64,000 nucleotides of DNA, taken from NCBI RefSeq assembly GCF_015278255.1, contig NZ_JADIJC010000006.1, positions 229,307 to 293,306 on the forward strand, written 5' to 3'. The translations under genes were made by a program, and so were the position numbers. Positions 1-8,313 of the stretch are shown here, one piece after another (position 1 is the stretch's first letter; each line of letters begins with the position of its first letter). This DNA is from Microbacterium hibisci (lineage in GTDB: Bacteria; Actinomycetota; Actinomycetes; Actinomycetales; Microbacteriaceae). Below the pieces are notes generated by a model. It did no database searches and was not told the origin of the DNA. It saw only the letters and a program-made list of their open reading frames with translations.

Positions 1-690
1 CTGCTGATGCGCTTCTACGAGCTGGACGGCGGCCGCATCCTGCTCAACGGCCAGAACATCGCCGAGCTCACCCGCCGCGACATCCGAGCCGAGACCGGAA
101 TGGTGCTGCAGGATCCGTGGCTGTTCGCCGGCACGATCCGCGAGAACATCCGGTACGGCCGTGCCGACGCGACCGACGACGAGATCCTGGCCGCTGCGCG
201 CGCCACGTACGTCGACCGGTTCGTGCACTCCCTGCCGGACGGCTATGACACGCTCCTCGACGAGGACGCGTCGAACATCTCCGCCGGCGAGAAGCAGCTC
301 ATCACGATCGCCCGCGCGTTCGTGGCGCAGCCGTCGGTGCTCATCCTCGACGAGGCGACCAGCTCGGTCGACACCCGCACCGAGCTGCTCCTGCAGCACG
401 CCATGGCGGCGCTGCGCGAGGGTCGCACGTCGTTCGTGATCGCGCACCGGCTGTCGACCATCCGCGACGCCGACCTCATCCTCGTGATGGAGAACGGCGG
501 CATCGTCGAGAAGGGCACGCACGATCACCTCATCGCGGCCAAGGGAGCGTACTTCCGCCTCTACAACTCGCAGTTCGAGCAGGCCGCGGCCGATCTCGAC
601 GAAGAGGCACGCGGCCTGGCAGAGGCGCAGCGCGGCCCGTCGCTCGAGCCGGACGACGCGATCGAGGACGAGACCGCGCCCGTGCGGTGA
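1..690 (+). CDS. ABC transporter ATP-binding/permease, C-terminal part (5' truncated)
   Basis: The reading frame is open from the first base, so the gene begins upstream of the window; the ATG at base 7 is internal. What remains is the second half of a nucleotide-binding domain of an exporter-type (ABCB/MsbA-like) half transporter. Visible motifs in order are the Q-loop ([17 protein letters not shown]), the signature [16 protein letters not shown], Walker [14 protein letters not shown] and the H-loop [10 protein letters not shown]. The Walker A and the membrane domain lie outside. The signature is ISAGEK rather than LSGGQ, a form common in actinobacterial exporter pairs. A charged tail of about 45 residues follows the domain. 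It would drive ATP-dependent export from the cytoplasmic membrane; the substrate cannot be told. A strong hairpin follows the stop codon. Confidence 0.93.
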   Translation: MLMRFYELDGGRILLNGQNIAELTRRDIRAETGMVLQDPWLFAGTIRENIRYGRADATDDEILAAARATYVDRFVHSLPDGYDTLLDEDASNISAGEKQLITIARAFVAQPSVLILDEATSSVDTRTELLLQHAMAALREGRTSFVIAHRLSTIRDADLILVMENGGIVEKGTHDHLIAAKGAYFRLYNSQFEQAAADLDEEARGLAEAQRGPSLEPDDAIEDETAPVR

Positions 691-703
691 CACGCAGCGG
701 ATG

Positions 704-748
704 ACGGATGCCGCGACCCGGCCGGCGCGGCCGGGTCGCGGCATCCGT
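704..748. terminator. Perfect 20-bp stem hairpin terminator
   Basis: Bases 704-723 pair perfectly with 729-748 around a 5-base loop, 13 bases after the stop of the ABC exporter gene. The arms begin and end with ACGGATGCC/GGCATCCGT. There is no U-tract, as usual in high-GC actinobacteria. A third half-copy of the arm lies at 770-784. Confidence 0.75.
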
Positions 749-848
749 CGTCGCACTGCGATCGGAGCGGGTCGCGGCATCCGTCCATCCGTTTCGCGAT
801 GCGACGAGCGCGGGCCGAGAGGTGCCCTCAGACGGGTAGCGTTTTCTC

Positions 849-1862
849 ATGGTCAATTACCGGTACCTCGGAAACAGCGGTCTCAAGGTCAGTGAGATCA
901 CCTACGGCAACTGGGTCACGCACGGCTCGCAGGTCGACGACTCCGCCGCGATCGCGACGGTCCACGCGGCGCTCGACGCCGGCATCACCACGTTCGACAC
1001 CGCCGACGTCTACGCGAACACCGCCGCCGAGACCGTGCTCGGCAAGGCGCTCGACGGCCAGCGCCGCGAGTCGCTCGAGATCTTCACGAAGGTCTACTGG
1101 CCCACCGGTCCCGGCGGCGCCAACGACACCGGCCTCAGCCGCAAGCACATCCTCGAGTCCATCAACGGTTCGCTCAAGCGCCTCGGCACCGACTACGTCG
1201 ACCTCTACCAGGCGCACCGCTACGACTACGACACGCCCCTCGAGGAGACGTTCCAGGCTTTCGCCGACATCGTCCGACAGGGCAAGGCGCTCTACATCGG
1301 CGTCTCGGAGTGGACGGCCGAGCAGCTGCGTGAGGGCCACGCGCTCGCCAAGAGCTACGGCATCCAGCTCATCTCGAACCAGCCGCAGTACTCCGCGCTG
1401 TGGCGCGTCATCGAGGAGCGCGTCGTGCCGGCCTCGGAGGAGCTCGGCATCTCGCAGATCGTGTGGTCGCCGATGGCGCAGGGCGTGCTGTCGGGCAAGT
1501 ACCTCCCCGGCCAGCCGCTGCCCGAGGGCTCGCGCGCGACCGACGAGAAGAGCGGCGCGCGCTTCATCCAGCGGTTCCTGCGCGACGAGGTGCTCGAGGC
1601 CGTGCAGCGCCTGAAGCCCGTCGCCGAGCAGGCGGGCATCTCACTGCCGCAGCTGGCGATCGCCTGGGTGCTGCAGAACAAGAACGTCGCGTCGGCACTG
1701 GTCGGGGCCTCGCGTCCGGAGCAGCTCGCCGAGACGGTCAAGGCCTCGGGCGTCGTGCTCGACGCCGACACGCTCGCGGCCATCGACGAGGCCCTCGGCG
1801 ACGCGGTCTACCGCGACCCCGAGGACACCTACACGGTGTCGCCCAAGACCCGCGTGGCGTGA
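849..1862 (+). CDS. Aldo/keto reductase (voltage-gated K+ channel beta-subunit-like clade)
   Basis: A 337-residue NADPH-dependent oxidoreductase with the usual (beta/alpha)8 barrel length. Family landmarks are present: the catalytic Asp/Tyr segment FDTADVYANTAAETVLG near residues 50-65, the catalytic Lys in IFTKVYW, and the catalytic His in DLYQAHRYD. The C-terminal cofactor-binding part (ALVGASRPEQLAETVKA) is also intact. It resembles the AKR clade containing potassium-channel beta subunits and YghZ-like proteins, which reduce aldehydes and ketones. The ATG at 849 is the only start that keeps the conserved N-terminus MVNYRYLGNSGLKVSEI. The substrate is unknown; no neighbouring channel gene is present, so a general carbonyl-detoxifying role is the most that can be inferred. 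Confidence 0.92.
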   Translation: MVNYRYLGNSGLKVSEITYGNWVTHGSQVDDSAAIATVHAALDAGITTFDTADVYANTAAETVLGKALDGQRRESLEIFTKVYWPTGPGGANDTGLSRKHILESINGSLKRLGTDYVDLYQAHRYDYDTPLEETFQAFADIVRQGKALYIGVSEWTAEQLREGHALAKSYGIQLISNQPQYSALWRVIEERVVPASEELGISQIVWSPMAQGVLSGKYLPGQPLPEGSRATDEKSGARFIQRFLRDEVLEAVQRLKPVAEQAGISLPQLAIAWVLQNKNVASALVGASRPEQLAETVKASGVVLDADTLAAIDEALGDAVYRDPEDTYTVSPKTRVA

Positions 1863-1886
1863 CGCGGCTGACGGCCTGAGGCTGAC

Positions 1887-2369
1887 ATGCCGAAGACGAC
1901 CAGCGCCGGCATCCTGCTCTACCGGCTCGAGCCCGCCCTCGAGGTGCTCATCGCGCACATGGGCGGTCCGTTCTGGGCGAGCAAGGATGCCGGCGCCTGG
2001 TCGGTCCCCAAGGGCGAGTTCGCCGAGGGGGAGGAGGGCGCGCTGGATGCCGCCCGCCGCGAGTTCCGCGAGGAGCTCGGCATCGACCCGCCCGAGCCGC
2101 CCTACGCCGAGCTCGGCACGTTCGCGTACTCGTCGGGCAAGCGCGTGACGGTGTTCGTCGCCGACGGCACCGGGTTCTCCCTCGAGGGGGTCGAGTTCGG
2201 CGAGTTCGAGCTGGAGTGGCCGCCGCGCTCGGGGAAGACCGCGCGGTTCCCCGAGGTCGACCGCCTGGAATGGACGACGACGGATGCCGCGCGCGAGCGC
2301 CTCGTGAAGGGCCAGCGTCCCGCGATCGACGCGCTCGAGAAGCACCTCGCCGAGGCCGCGGAGGCCTGA
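1887..2369 (+). CDS. NUDIX hydrolase
   Basis: A 160-residue single-domain hydrolase that cleaves nucleoside diphosphates linked to another moiety. The Nudix box is readable at about residues 46-70, with PKGEFAEGEEGALDAA followed by the metal-binding REFREELGI. The first glycine sits one place earlier than the strict consensus, which is common in the PKGEF subgroup. It starts 24 bases after the aldo/keto reductase stop and may be co-transcribed with it. The substrate (Ap4A-like, NADH, dNTP) cannot be assigned from sequence. Confidence 0.9.
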   Translation: MPKTTSAGILLYRLEPALEVLIAHMGGPFWASKDAGAWSVPKGEFAEGEEGALDAARREFREELGIDPPEPPYAELGTFAYSSGKRVTVFVADGTGFSLEGVEFGEFELEWPPRSGKTARFPEVDRLEWTTTDAARERLVKGQRPAIDALEKHLAEAAEA

Positions 2370-2378
2370 CCCCCGGCT

Positions 2379-2429
2379 CGACCCCGCGCCGCGGCGCCCG
2401 CGCCGCGCGACCCCGCGCCGCGGCGCCCG
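2379..2429. repeat. Tandem 22-bp GC-only repeat
   Basis: The 22-base unit at 2379-2400 is repeated exactly at 2408-2429, immediately after the Nudix gene. The unit is almost entirely G and C. It is probably replication-slippage DNA; no function is visible. Confidence 0.6.
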
Positions 2430-2460
2430 GGCCCGGCCCGGCCCGGGTGCCGGGTGCCGG

Positions 2461-2532
2461 CCGCGAGAGTACAGCTGGTCGCCGAGCGAGTGGTTGGTTC
2501 CCACCTCTCGTCCACCAGCTGTACTCTCGCGG
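2461..2532. repeat. Intergenic hairpin element, family A, copy 1
   Basis: A perfect 19-base inverted repeat: 2461-2479 pairs with 2514-2532 around a 34-base centre. A diverged copy of the whole 72-base unit lies at 23071-23143. Both copies are intergenic. This copy sits between the Nudix and VOC genes and could end transcription, but the presence of two related copies suggests a small dispersed (MITE- or REP-like) element. Confidence 0.7.
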
Positions 2533-2596
2533 GCTCTTGTGGGGCGGCGGTGGGCGGCGGAGACTGACGGAGGCCGATCAGACGAGAGGAACCGCC

Positions 2597-2959
2597 ATGG
2601 CTCACGGCGACATCACGCACATCGACATCCCGGTCAGCGACTTCGAGAGGGCGACCGCGTTCTACTCCGGCCTCTTCGGCTGGCAGATCGCCGAGGTGCC
2701 CGGCTTCGAGGGCTATCCCATGTGGCAGGCGCCCAACAAGATCTCGGGCGGCGGTCTCGCTCCGCGCAGCGACGGCTTCAGCCAGCCGCGGTCCTACGTC
2801 GAGGTCGACTCCATCGACGAGACCGTCGCCGCGGCGAAGGACGCCGGCGCCACCGTCGTGATGGAGAAGAGCGAGATCAGCCCCACCAGCTGGTGGGCGG
2901 TCATCACCGACCCGGACGGCAACAGCATCGGGCTCTACGAGGGCACGACCGAGGGCTGA
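2597..2959 (+). CDS. VOC (glyoxalase/bleomycin-resistance fold) protein
   Basis: A 120-residue single VOC domain. The paired beta-alpha-beta-beta-beta units are visible: HIDIPVSDFERATAFYSGLF at residues 9-28 and a second half ending ITDPDGNSIGLYEG. The ATG at 2597 follows a GAGAGGA ribosome site; an open frame extends upstream through the family A hairpin but has no coding character. Proteins of this size act as lyases, dioxygenases or drug-binding dimers. The reaction here is unknown. The spacing to both neighbours suggests it is transcribed alone. Confidence 0.88.
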   Translation: MAHGDITHIDIPVSDFERATAFYSGLFGWQIAEVPGFEGYPMWQAPNKISGGGLAPRSDGFSQPRSYVEVDSIDETVAAAKDAGATVVMEKSEISPTSWWAVITDPDGNSIGLYEGTTEG

Positions 2960-3075
2960 GTCCGGTCCGCCTGACGGCGACCGCTGCACTTTCCTGCGAC
3001 CGTGCCGCGAATCGACGCAGCGCTCGCAGGTTCAGGCAGCGGTCGTGGTCGCGCCGCCGGTTCGCCGAGGTGTGG

Positions 3076-3606
3076 TCAGCGGCCGTTCTTCGGCCGGCTG
3101 GACACGTCGATGCGATCCTGCGCGCCGAGCGACGACCACGCGCTCGCCGTGCCCTTCGCCGCGTGCTCCGAGGCGCGCACGGCGCGCTCGTCGGCCCACG
3201 CGTTGAGCACGTGGCCGGAGTGGCCGCGCACGTGCTCGAGCACCACGTCGGGAAGCCCCGCCGCGCGCCGCGCGTCGCGGGCGACGATGAGCTGCTCGAG
3301 GATGTCGACGTTCTTGGTCGGCGCGCCGGTCGACGTCTTCCAGCCGCGGCGGCGGTGGCCGTCCATCCACTTCGTGTAGGTGTCGATGGCGTACTTCGAG
3401 TCGGCCTGCACCACGAGGTGCGCGACGTCGGCGTGGTCCTCGATCGCCTTGAGCAGACCCGTGAGCTCGCCGACGTTGTTCGTGCCGGAAGGGATCGAGC
3501 CGGCCGCCCAGTGGCCGTCCTCGCCGACCCATGCCCAGCCCGTCGGTCCGGGGTTGCCCTTGCAGGCTCCGTCGGTGGCAACGATGTAGCGGGGCGCGTC
3601 TGTCAC
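3076..3606 (-). CDS. rnhA: Ribonuclease HI
   Basis: A 176-residue enzyme that cuts the RNA strand of RNA:DNA hybrids, for example in primers and R-loops. Catalytic acidic residues sit in the expected blocks: ATDGACKGNPGPTGWA near the N-terminus, the Glu of NVGELTGLLKAIE, the Asp of VVQADSKYAIDTYTKWM, and a final Asp in the segment VRGHSGHVLNAWADERA. The start is GTG at 3606. A C-terminal stretch of about 20 residues follows the domain. It is convergent with the VOC gene and lies just upstream of the exporter operon's end but is read in the same direction, 10 bases before the regulator's stop region. Confidence 0.92.
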   Translation of the reverse strand: MTDAPRYIVATDGACKGNPGPTGWAWVGEDGHWAAGSIPSGTNNVGELTGLLKAIEDHADVAHLVVQADSKYAIDTYTKWMDGHRRRGWKTSTGAPTKNVDILEQLIVARDARRAAGLPDVVLEHVRGHSGHVLNAWADERAVRASEHAAKGTASAWSSLGAQDRIDVSSRPKNGR

Positions 3607-3616
3607 TCGGGCAAGG

Positions 3617-4132
3617 CTACCCGGCCGATGGCTCTTCTCCGCCCGCGGCTCCGCCTTCGGCTCCGCCTTCGGCCCCGCCGCGCTGAGCGCGCCACTCGAC
3701 CGTGAGCTGCGGCATCCGCTCCGCCAGGTAGCGCAGGAAGTCCGCGATCTCGTGTGCGCGCGCCGCCGACACGGGGGCGTCGGCGTTGTCGTCCGCGATG
3801 CGGTCGAGGTAGGCGGCGAGGCTGTCGTACAGCGGTGCGTTCGACGAGATCATGCCCGACCACGCGTCGTCGGCGAGGTCGTACCGGTCGCGCCGGTCAC
3901 CGGGCCGTGAGAGCCGGTGGATCAGCCGCATCGAGACGAGGTAGCGGACGGCGCCCGACACGGCGGCGGCCGAGACGCCGAGCCGCTCGCCCAGCTCGGC
4001 GGCCGTGTACCCGTCGTCGGGCGAGCCGGCGAGCGCCATCATCACCCGCGCCGGCATGCGCGGCATGCCGACAGCGGTCAGCATGGCGGCCGCCTGCTCG
4101 GCGGCCTCGGCTCCCGGATGCTCGCTCGGCAC
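3617..4132 (-). CDS. GbsR/MarR-type winged-helix transcriptional regulator
   Basis: A 171-residue DNA-binding protein. The start is taken as GTG at 4132, 8 bases after the permease stop; the longer open frame upstream is only a shadow of the permease gene. A winged helix spans roughly residues 20-80, with the recognition segment YTAAELGERLGVSAAAVSGA and the wing SRPGDRRDRYDL, followed by helices for dimerisation. This is the layout of GbsR-like regulators found next to ABC-2 exporters in actinobacteria. The C-terminus ends in a Gly-Gly-Ala-Glu repeat coded by a short 12-base DNA repeat near 3648-3685. As third gene of the exporter operon it probably controls that operon, with a drug or lipid as possible ligand (inference). 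Confidence 0.85.
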   Translation of the reverse strand: MPSEHPGAEAAEQAAAMLTAVGMPRMPARVMMALAGSPDDGYTAAELGERLGVSAAAVSGAVRYLVSMRLIHRLSRPGDRRDRYDLADDAWSGMISSNAPLYDSLAAYLDRIADDNADAPVSAARAHEIADFLRYLAERMPQLTVEWRAQRGGAEGGAEGGAAGGEEPSAG

Positions 4133-4140
4133 GACCCGGC

Positions 4141-5760
4141 CTATCCCGCGGCCGCCAGTTCGCGCCGTCGCATGAGCGAGAGCGATGCGGCGGCTCCGAC
4201 ACCGGTCGCGAGCACGAGCCACCACAGTCCGCGCAGATCGACGTCGTCGCCGTCGACGAACGGCGTCACCGCGATCGGCGAGAGGTGAACGAGCCAATCG
4301 GGAAACTGGAACAGCGGCCCGAAGAGCCCGAGCATCATGCCGAGCAGCACCAGCGACCACCCGAGGGGAATGGTCGCGCGCGGCACCAGCACGAAGGCGA
4401 GCGCCGTCACGACCAGGAAGACGGATGCCGCGGCCACCTGTCCGGCGCCGGTCACGAACACCGTCCGCATGAGGTCCCACTCGCCGTCCTGGCTCGCCAG
4501 CCCCAGAGCCGCGCCGCCGATGGCCGCAGCCACGACGAGGACGATGCCGGCCAGCGCGACGACGAGGTAGTCCGCCAGCCATCGGACGCGTCCGACCGGC
4601 GCCGCCAGCAGCGGCTCGGCGGTGCCGTGGGCCTCCTCCTGGCGCGCACGGCACACGATCTGCACCGCGCAGCACGCCGCGAGCACGCCGAGCATGGTGA
4701 AGAACGTCGTGATCGTGCCCTGCTCGACGCTGCCCTCGCCCGAGATCTGCCGCAGGATCTCTTCGACCGCGGGGTTGGACGCGCCGACCTCCTTCACGAT
4801 CGAGGCGAGCGACGTCGACAGCATCCCGGTGAGAAGACCGCCGACCGCCCAGCCGAGCACCGCGCCGCGCGTGAGGCGCCAGACGAGGCCGGCCGGGGTG
4901 GAGAGCGCGGGCGAGGCGGAGGCCCGCCCGAGGCGCTCGGCGACGAAGCTGCCGCCGAGGTCGCGGGCCGAGACGAGCGCAGCCGACACCGCGGTGAGCA
5001 GCACGCCGACGCCGACGCACAGCAGCGCCGGCCACCACAGGTTCTCGTCGAACGCGCGCGTGTTCTCGCCCCAGCCGAACGGGGAGAGCCACGTGAGCCA
5101 CGAGCTCTCCATGCGCGTGAGGTCGTCGCTCGGGGTGCCGATCGCGTTGCCCAGGCCCGAGATCACGAAGGTCGCGACGAGCGTCCAAACGGCGAGCGAG
5201 TTGGCTCCGCGCGAGGTGCGCATCAGCTGAGCGGCGAAGAGTCCCACCCCGAGGAAGGTCAGCCCGACGGCGCCCACCGCCGTCCCCGCGAGCAGTGAGC
5301 CCTCGACGTCGAGCCCGACGGCCAGGAACGCGGCGGCGGTGAGCGCCGCCAGCAGCGCGTTCGCCAGCAATCCGTGCAGCGCGGTCGCGAAGAACGGCAG
5401 CGTGCGGGCTGCCGGCGTCGCCGCGACCAGCTCGGCACGACCGGCCTCCTCGTCGCCGCGGGTGTGGCGCACCGCGAGGAACGTGCTCATGAAGGCGGCG
5501 AGCATCGCCAGCCACGGGAAGATGAGGAACACCATGAACGCGCCCTCGCCGGTGCCCGATGGCAGGCCGCGGAACAACAGGATCACGGGGTTGGCGAGCG
5601 CCGCCCCGAGCAGCGAAGTGCGGTCCTGCTCGGTGCCGTAGGCGTCGCTCACGCCGACGAACGACGCGTACGCGAGCAGGGCGGTGCCCACCGCCCACAG
5701 CAGCACCTGCAGCCAGTCGCGCCGTGCGCGCTGGCCCATCAGGGCGAGGAGGCGGCTCAT
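4141..5760 (-). CDS. ABC-2 exporter permease (TnrB/antibiotic-exporter-like)
   Basis: A 539-residue integral membrane protein with about twelve hydrophobic segments in two sets of six, the size and arrangement of actinobacterial 'polyketide antibiotic transporter' permeases. It opens MSRLLALMGQRARRDWLQVL, a typical cytoplasmic lead before the first membrane helix. It overlaps the ATPase gene by four bases (ATGA at 5757-5760), so the two are translationally coupled. The pair would export a hydrophobic compound or toxin; the substrate is unknown. Confidence 0.9.
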   Translation of the reverse strand: MSRLLALMGQRARRDWLQVLLWAVGTALLAYASFVGVSDAYGTEQDRTSLLGAALANPVILLFRGLPSGTGEGAFMVFLIFPWLAMLAAFMSTFLAVRHTRGDEEAGRAELVAATPAARTLPFFATALHGLLANALLAALTAAAFLAVGLDVEGSLLAGTAVGAVGLTFLGVGLFAAQLMRTSRGANSLAVWTLVATFVISGLGNAIGTPSDDLTRMESSWLTWLSPFGWGENTRAFDENLWWPALLCVGVGVLLTAVSAALVSARDLGGSFVAERLGRASASPALSTPAGLVWRLTRGAVLGWAVGGLLTGMLSTSLASIVKEVGASNPAVEEILRQISGEGSVEQGTITTFFTMLGVLAACCAVQIVCRARQEEAHGTAEPLLAAPVGRVRWLADYLVVALAGIVLVVAAAIGGAALGLASQDGEWDLMRTVFVTGAGQVAAASVFLVVTALAFVLVPRATIPLGWSLVLLGMMLGLFGPLFQFPDWLVHLSPIAVTPFVDGDDVDLRGLWWLVLATGVGAAASLSLMRRRELAAAG

Positions 5761-6686
5761 CGTCCGCGACCGTTGCCCTCGAGCGCGGCGAGGTCGTCGC
5801 CGTAGTGCCGCAGGAACAGCTCCTCCAGCGACGGCGGCGCGACCCGCAGTCCCGCGACGTTCCGAGCTGCCAGCTCGGGCAGCATCCCGGCGACCGCATC
5901 GCTGTCGACCGTGAAGCGCACCCGCCCGTCATCGGCCACGACGTCATGCGCTGCGGCGATGCCGGCGGCGGCCGCGGCATCCGTCCCCTCGAACGAGATC
6001 TCGGTCCGTGTGAGGTGCCGGAGATCCGCGAGGGTGCCGGACTCGACGACCTTGCCCGCGCGGATGATCGAGACGCGGTCGCACAGCTGCTCGACCTCGG
6101 AGAGGATGTGACTCGACAGCAGCACGGTCGCACCGGCGGCGCGCACGCGCGCGATCTCGGACCGGAACATGACCTCCATGAGCGGGTCGAGACCGCTGGT
6201 GGGCTCATCGAGGATGTACAGGTCGGCGGGCACGGCGAACGCGGCGATGAGCGCGACCTTCTGCCGGTTGCCCTTCGAGTAGGCACGGCCCTTCTTGCGC
6301 GGGTCGAACTGGAACGCCTCGGCGAGGCGCTCCTTCTCGGCGGCGTACGCACGGTCGTGTCGGGATGCGCCGCGCAGGCGTGACATCAGGTCGATCGCCT
6401 CGCCGCCCGACAGGTTCGGCCAGACGCTGACGTCGCCCGGCACGTACGCGATGCGCCGGTGGAGCGCGACGGCGTCGCGCCACGGATCCTTGTCGAAGAC
6501 GGATGCCTCGCCCCCGGTCTTGCGCGCGAGGCCCAGCAGAACGCGGATCGTGGTGGACTTGCCGGCGCCGTTCGGCCCGAGGAATCCGTGGATCTGCCCC
6601 TCCTCGACGGCGAGGTCGAGCCCGTCGAGGGCGTGGACGCGGCCGTAGTGCTTGGTGAGGCCGCTGGTGCGGATGACGCTGGACAT
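5757..6686 (-). CDS. ABC exporter ATP-binding protein
   Basis: A 309-residue ATPase energising the ABC-2 permease encoded next. Motifs are Walker A LGPNGAGKSTTIRVLLG near residue 40, signature YSKGNRQKVALIAAF, Walker B LYILDEPTSGLDPLM and the switch His in LLSSHILSEVEQ. The DrrA-like C-terminal extension of about 90 residues is present. The gene is the first of a three-gene operon (ATPase, permease, regulator). Its upstream region (6687-6798) is shared with the divergent DUF1801 gene and is relatively AT-rich, so both promoters probably lie there. Confidence 0.93.
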   Translation of the reverse strand: MSSVIRTSGLTKHYGRVHALDGLDLAVEEGQIHGFLGPNGAGKSTTIRVLLGLARKTGGEASVFDKDPWRDAVALHRRIAYVPGDVSVWPNLSGGEAIDLMSRLRGASRHDRAYAAEKERLAEAFQFDPRKKGRAYSKGNRQKVALIAAFAVPADLYILDEPTSGLDPLMEVMFRSEIARVRAAGATVLLSSHILSEVEQLCDRVSIIRAGKVVESGTLADLRHLTRTEISFEGTDAAAAAGIAAAHDVVADDGRVRFTVDSDAVAGMLPELAARNVAGLRVAPPSLEELFLRHYGDDLAALEGNGRGR

Positions 6687-6798
6687 GGCGCTGACGGTAC
6701 GCCTGTTTCACAAATCCGTGAATACTCTCCTCACGCTTTCCTCACGGTCCGGCGGCGCCCGCTTTCCTCCCGGCGGGGCGGCGCGATACCGTCACGCC

Positions 6799-7218
6799 AT
6801 GGCCGCCGGCATCCTCACGACCGACTCGACCCCATTCCGGGAGACGCTCGAGGGGCGCTCCGACGAGGTGCGCGAGATCGCCCTCGGCGCCCGGCGGCTG
6901 ATCTTCGAACTGCTGCCGCAGACGGTCGAGGTGGTGTGGCCCGCGCAGCGCAGCTCGGGCTACGGCACCGGACCGAAGAAGACCACCGAGCAGTTCGCGT
7001 GGATCCTCGCGCACGCCGCTCACGTGACCCTCGCGTTCCCCTACGGCGCCGAGCTCGACGACCCTGCCGGGCTTCTCGGCGGCACGGGGGCGAAGGTGCG
7101 GAACGTGCGGCTGGGGTCTGTGGGTGATGTCAGCCGGCCAGAGCTGCGCGTCCTGCTCGAACAGGCGATGCGGCACCGCGTTCCCGCGCCGCCGGAGACG
7201 GTGACCGTGCGGTCCTGA
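6799..7218 (+). CDS. DUF1801 family protein
   Basis: A 139-residue cytoplasmic protein of the DUF1801/YdhG-like fold. The start ATG at 6799 is followed by the conserved helix-strand beginning FRETLEGRSDEVREIALGAR. The family's core segment QTVEVVWPAQRSSGYGTGPK is present. Members are widespread in soil actinobacteria with no settled biochemical function; a protein-binding or iron/stress role has been proposed for relatives. It is transcribed divergently from the exporter operon, and the next gene is convergent with it 35 bases downstream. Confidence 0.8.
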   Translation: MAAGILTTDSTPFRETLEGRSDEVREIALGARRLIFELLPQTVEVVWPAQRSSGYGTGPKKTTEQFAWILAHAAHVTLAFPYGAELDDPAGLLGGTGAKVRNVRLGSVGDVSRPELRVLLEQAMRHRVPAPPETVTVRS

Positions 7219-7253
7219 CGGCCGCCGCTGCGCGCCGCTCACCCGCGGGTGCG

Positions 7254-8159
7254 TCAGCCTCCCGGGCAGTCGCCCGTCGTCCCGTAGCACACCGGGAAGT
7301 CGCGCCCGTCGTCGACGGGCGCGGGCTGAGGTCCGAACCTGCCCTGGGGAACCTGGAAGACCAGTGCGGCGAGGAGTGCGAGCGCGAAGGCGATCGCCGT
7401 CAGCCACAGCAGCGCGCGCCGACGCGCCCAGATCGCAGCCACGACGGCGACCAGCAGGCTGCCGAGGGCGATGACCGCGATGATCACGTAGTGGTCGCCC
7501 TGCTCCGCTGTGGCGACGACAGGATCGCTCCAGATGCGGAGGTAGACGCCGGCCCAGTGCGCGGGCAGGGCGAAGGCTGCCACGCCGCCCACCACGAGGA
7601 GCACGATCGCCGCGCCGCTCGCGATCGCACGGGCGGAGTGCTGCTCGGTGGACCGCAGTCGGAGCGCGAGCCCGGCCACGACGCCCACGACCGCAGCGCC
7701 GAAGAGTCCCGCGGCCTGCCACACGAAGGGGATGAGGAATATCGGCGAGACCAAGGCCTGAGGCTGGTCGAGGGTGCGAGGGTAAGCGATCATGATGCCC
7801 GCGAACGTCGCCGCGGGAGCGAGCGCGAGCGCCCACACGACGACCGCGCGGGGACTGAGGCGACGCCCGATCAGGCCCACGACCGCCACCGCGGGCGTCC
7901 AGAGCAGCAGCTGCGGGCTCGTGATGAGGGCCACCAGCTCCTCGGCACCGAGGATTCCGGGGCCGCCGACGAGCGCGAAATAGAGGAACGAGCCGACCAG
8001 GAACGTCGCAGCGCCCGTCGCGGCGGTGAGGAGCGCCTGACTCGGGGCGCCTCTGCCTCGGCGGGATGCGCCGGGCGGGATGTCGGGAAGTGCGTCCACG
8101 TCGGAGGCGAGCGCATCGGGGGAGGCGGGAGGCGTCGGCAGGGGCTCGGAGTCCGGCAT
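7254..8159 (-). CDS. Polytopic membrane protein of unknown function
   Basis: A 301-residue protein if started at ATG 8159. An acidic, proline-rich cytoplasmic N-terminus of about 45 residues is followed by about seven hydrophobic segments, for example ATFLVGSFLYFALVGG and IVLLVVGGVAAFALP. A short extracytoplasmic tail carries two cysteines (DFPVCYGTTGDCPGG). No known family is recognised. The open frame extends further upstream into the GntR promoter region but without coding character. It is divergent from the GntR regulator and shares its 150-base control region, so it might be affected by the TGTATAC sites. Confidence 0.7.
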   Translation of the reverse strand: MPDSEPLPTPPASPDALASDVDALPDIPPGASRRGRGAPSQALLTAATGAATFLVGSFLYFALVGGPGILGAEELVALITSPQLLLWTPAVAVVGLIGRRLSPRAVVVWALALAPAATFAGIMIAYPRTLDQPQALVSPIFLIPFVWQAAGLFGAAVVGVVAGLALRLRSTEQHSARAIASGAAIVLLVVGGVAAFALPAHWAGVYLRIWSDPVVATAEQGDHYVIIAVIALGSLLVAVVAAIWARRRALLWLTAIAFALALLAALVFQVPQGRFGPQPAPVDDGRDFPVCYGTTGDCPGG

Positions 8160-8218
8160 CGGTCCGATGCTAGGCGAGACCATCCGTCTGCGACAGCCGC
8201 ACGCCCGCAGGAGCGCTC

Positions 8219-8229
8219 TGTGTATACGA
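8219..8229. promoter_or_regulatory. Candidate GntR operator, distal site
   Basis: TGTATAC at 8221-8227, containing the self-complementary core GTATAC, in the divergent region upstream of the GntR gene. GTATAC-centred palindromes are used by several FCD-type GntR regulators, for example MdcY. A second copy lies exactly 52 bp downstream, about five helical turns away. Confidence 0.5.
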
Positions 8230-8270
8230 AAGTCCGCTTCACTGGGCCGGAGATGCACTCCAAACGGATT

Positions 8271-8281
8271 TATGTATACAC
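8271..8281. promoter_or_regulatory. Candidate GntR operator, proximal site
   Basis: TGTATAC at 8273-8279, same core and phase as the distal site. An ATG at 8272 lies inside this site, so the regulator's true start is more likely downstream at 8314, which has a GAGGAGGTGGGG ribosome site. Confidence 0.5.
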
Positions 8282-8313
8282 TGGCGAGGGTGTCGGACGA
8301 GGAGGTGGGGCGG

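Noticed and set aside
3617..6352. A 911-residue minus-strand open frame
   Set aside because: Only its last ~171 codons (GbsR-like regulator) are real; the rest is an out-of-frame shadow of the permease and ATPase genes with Arg/Pro-rich low-information sequence.
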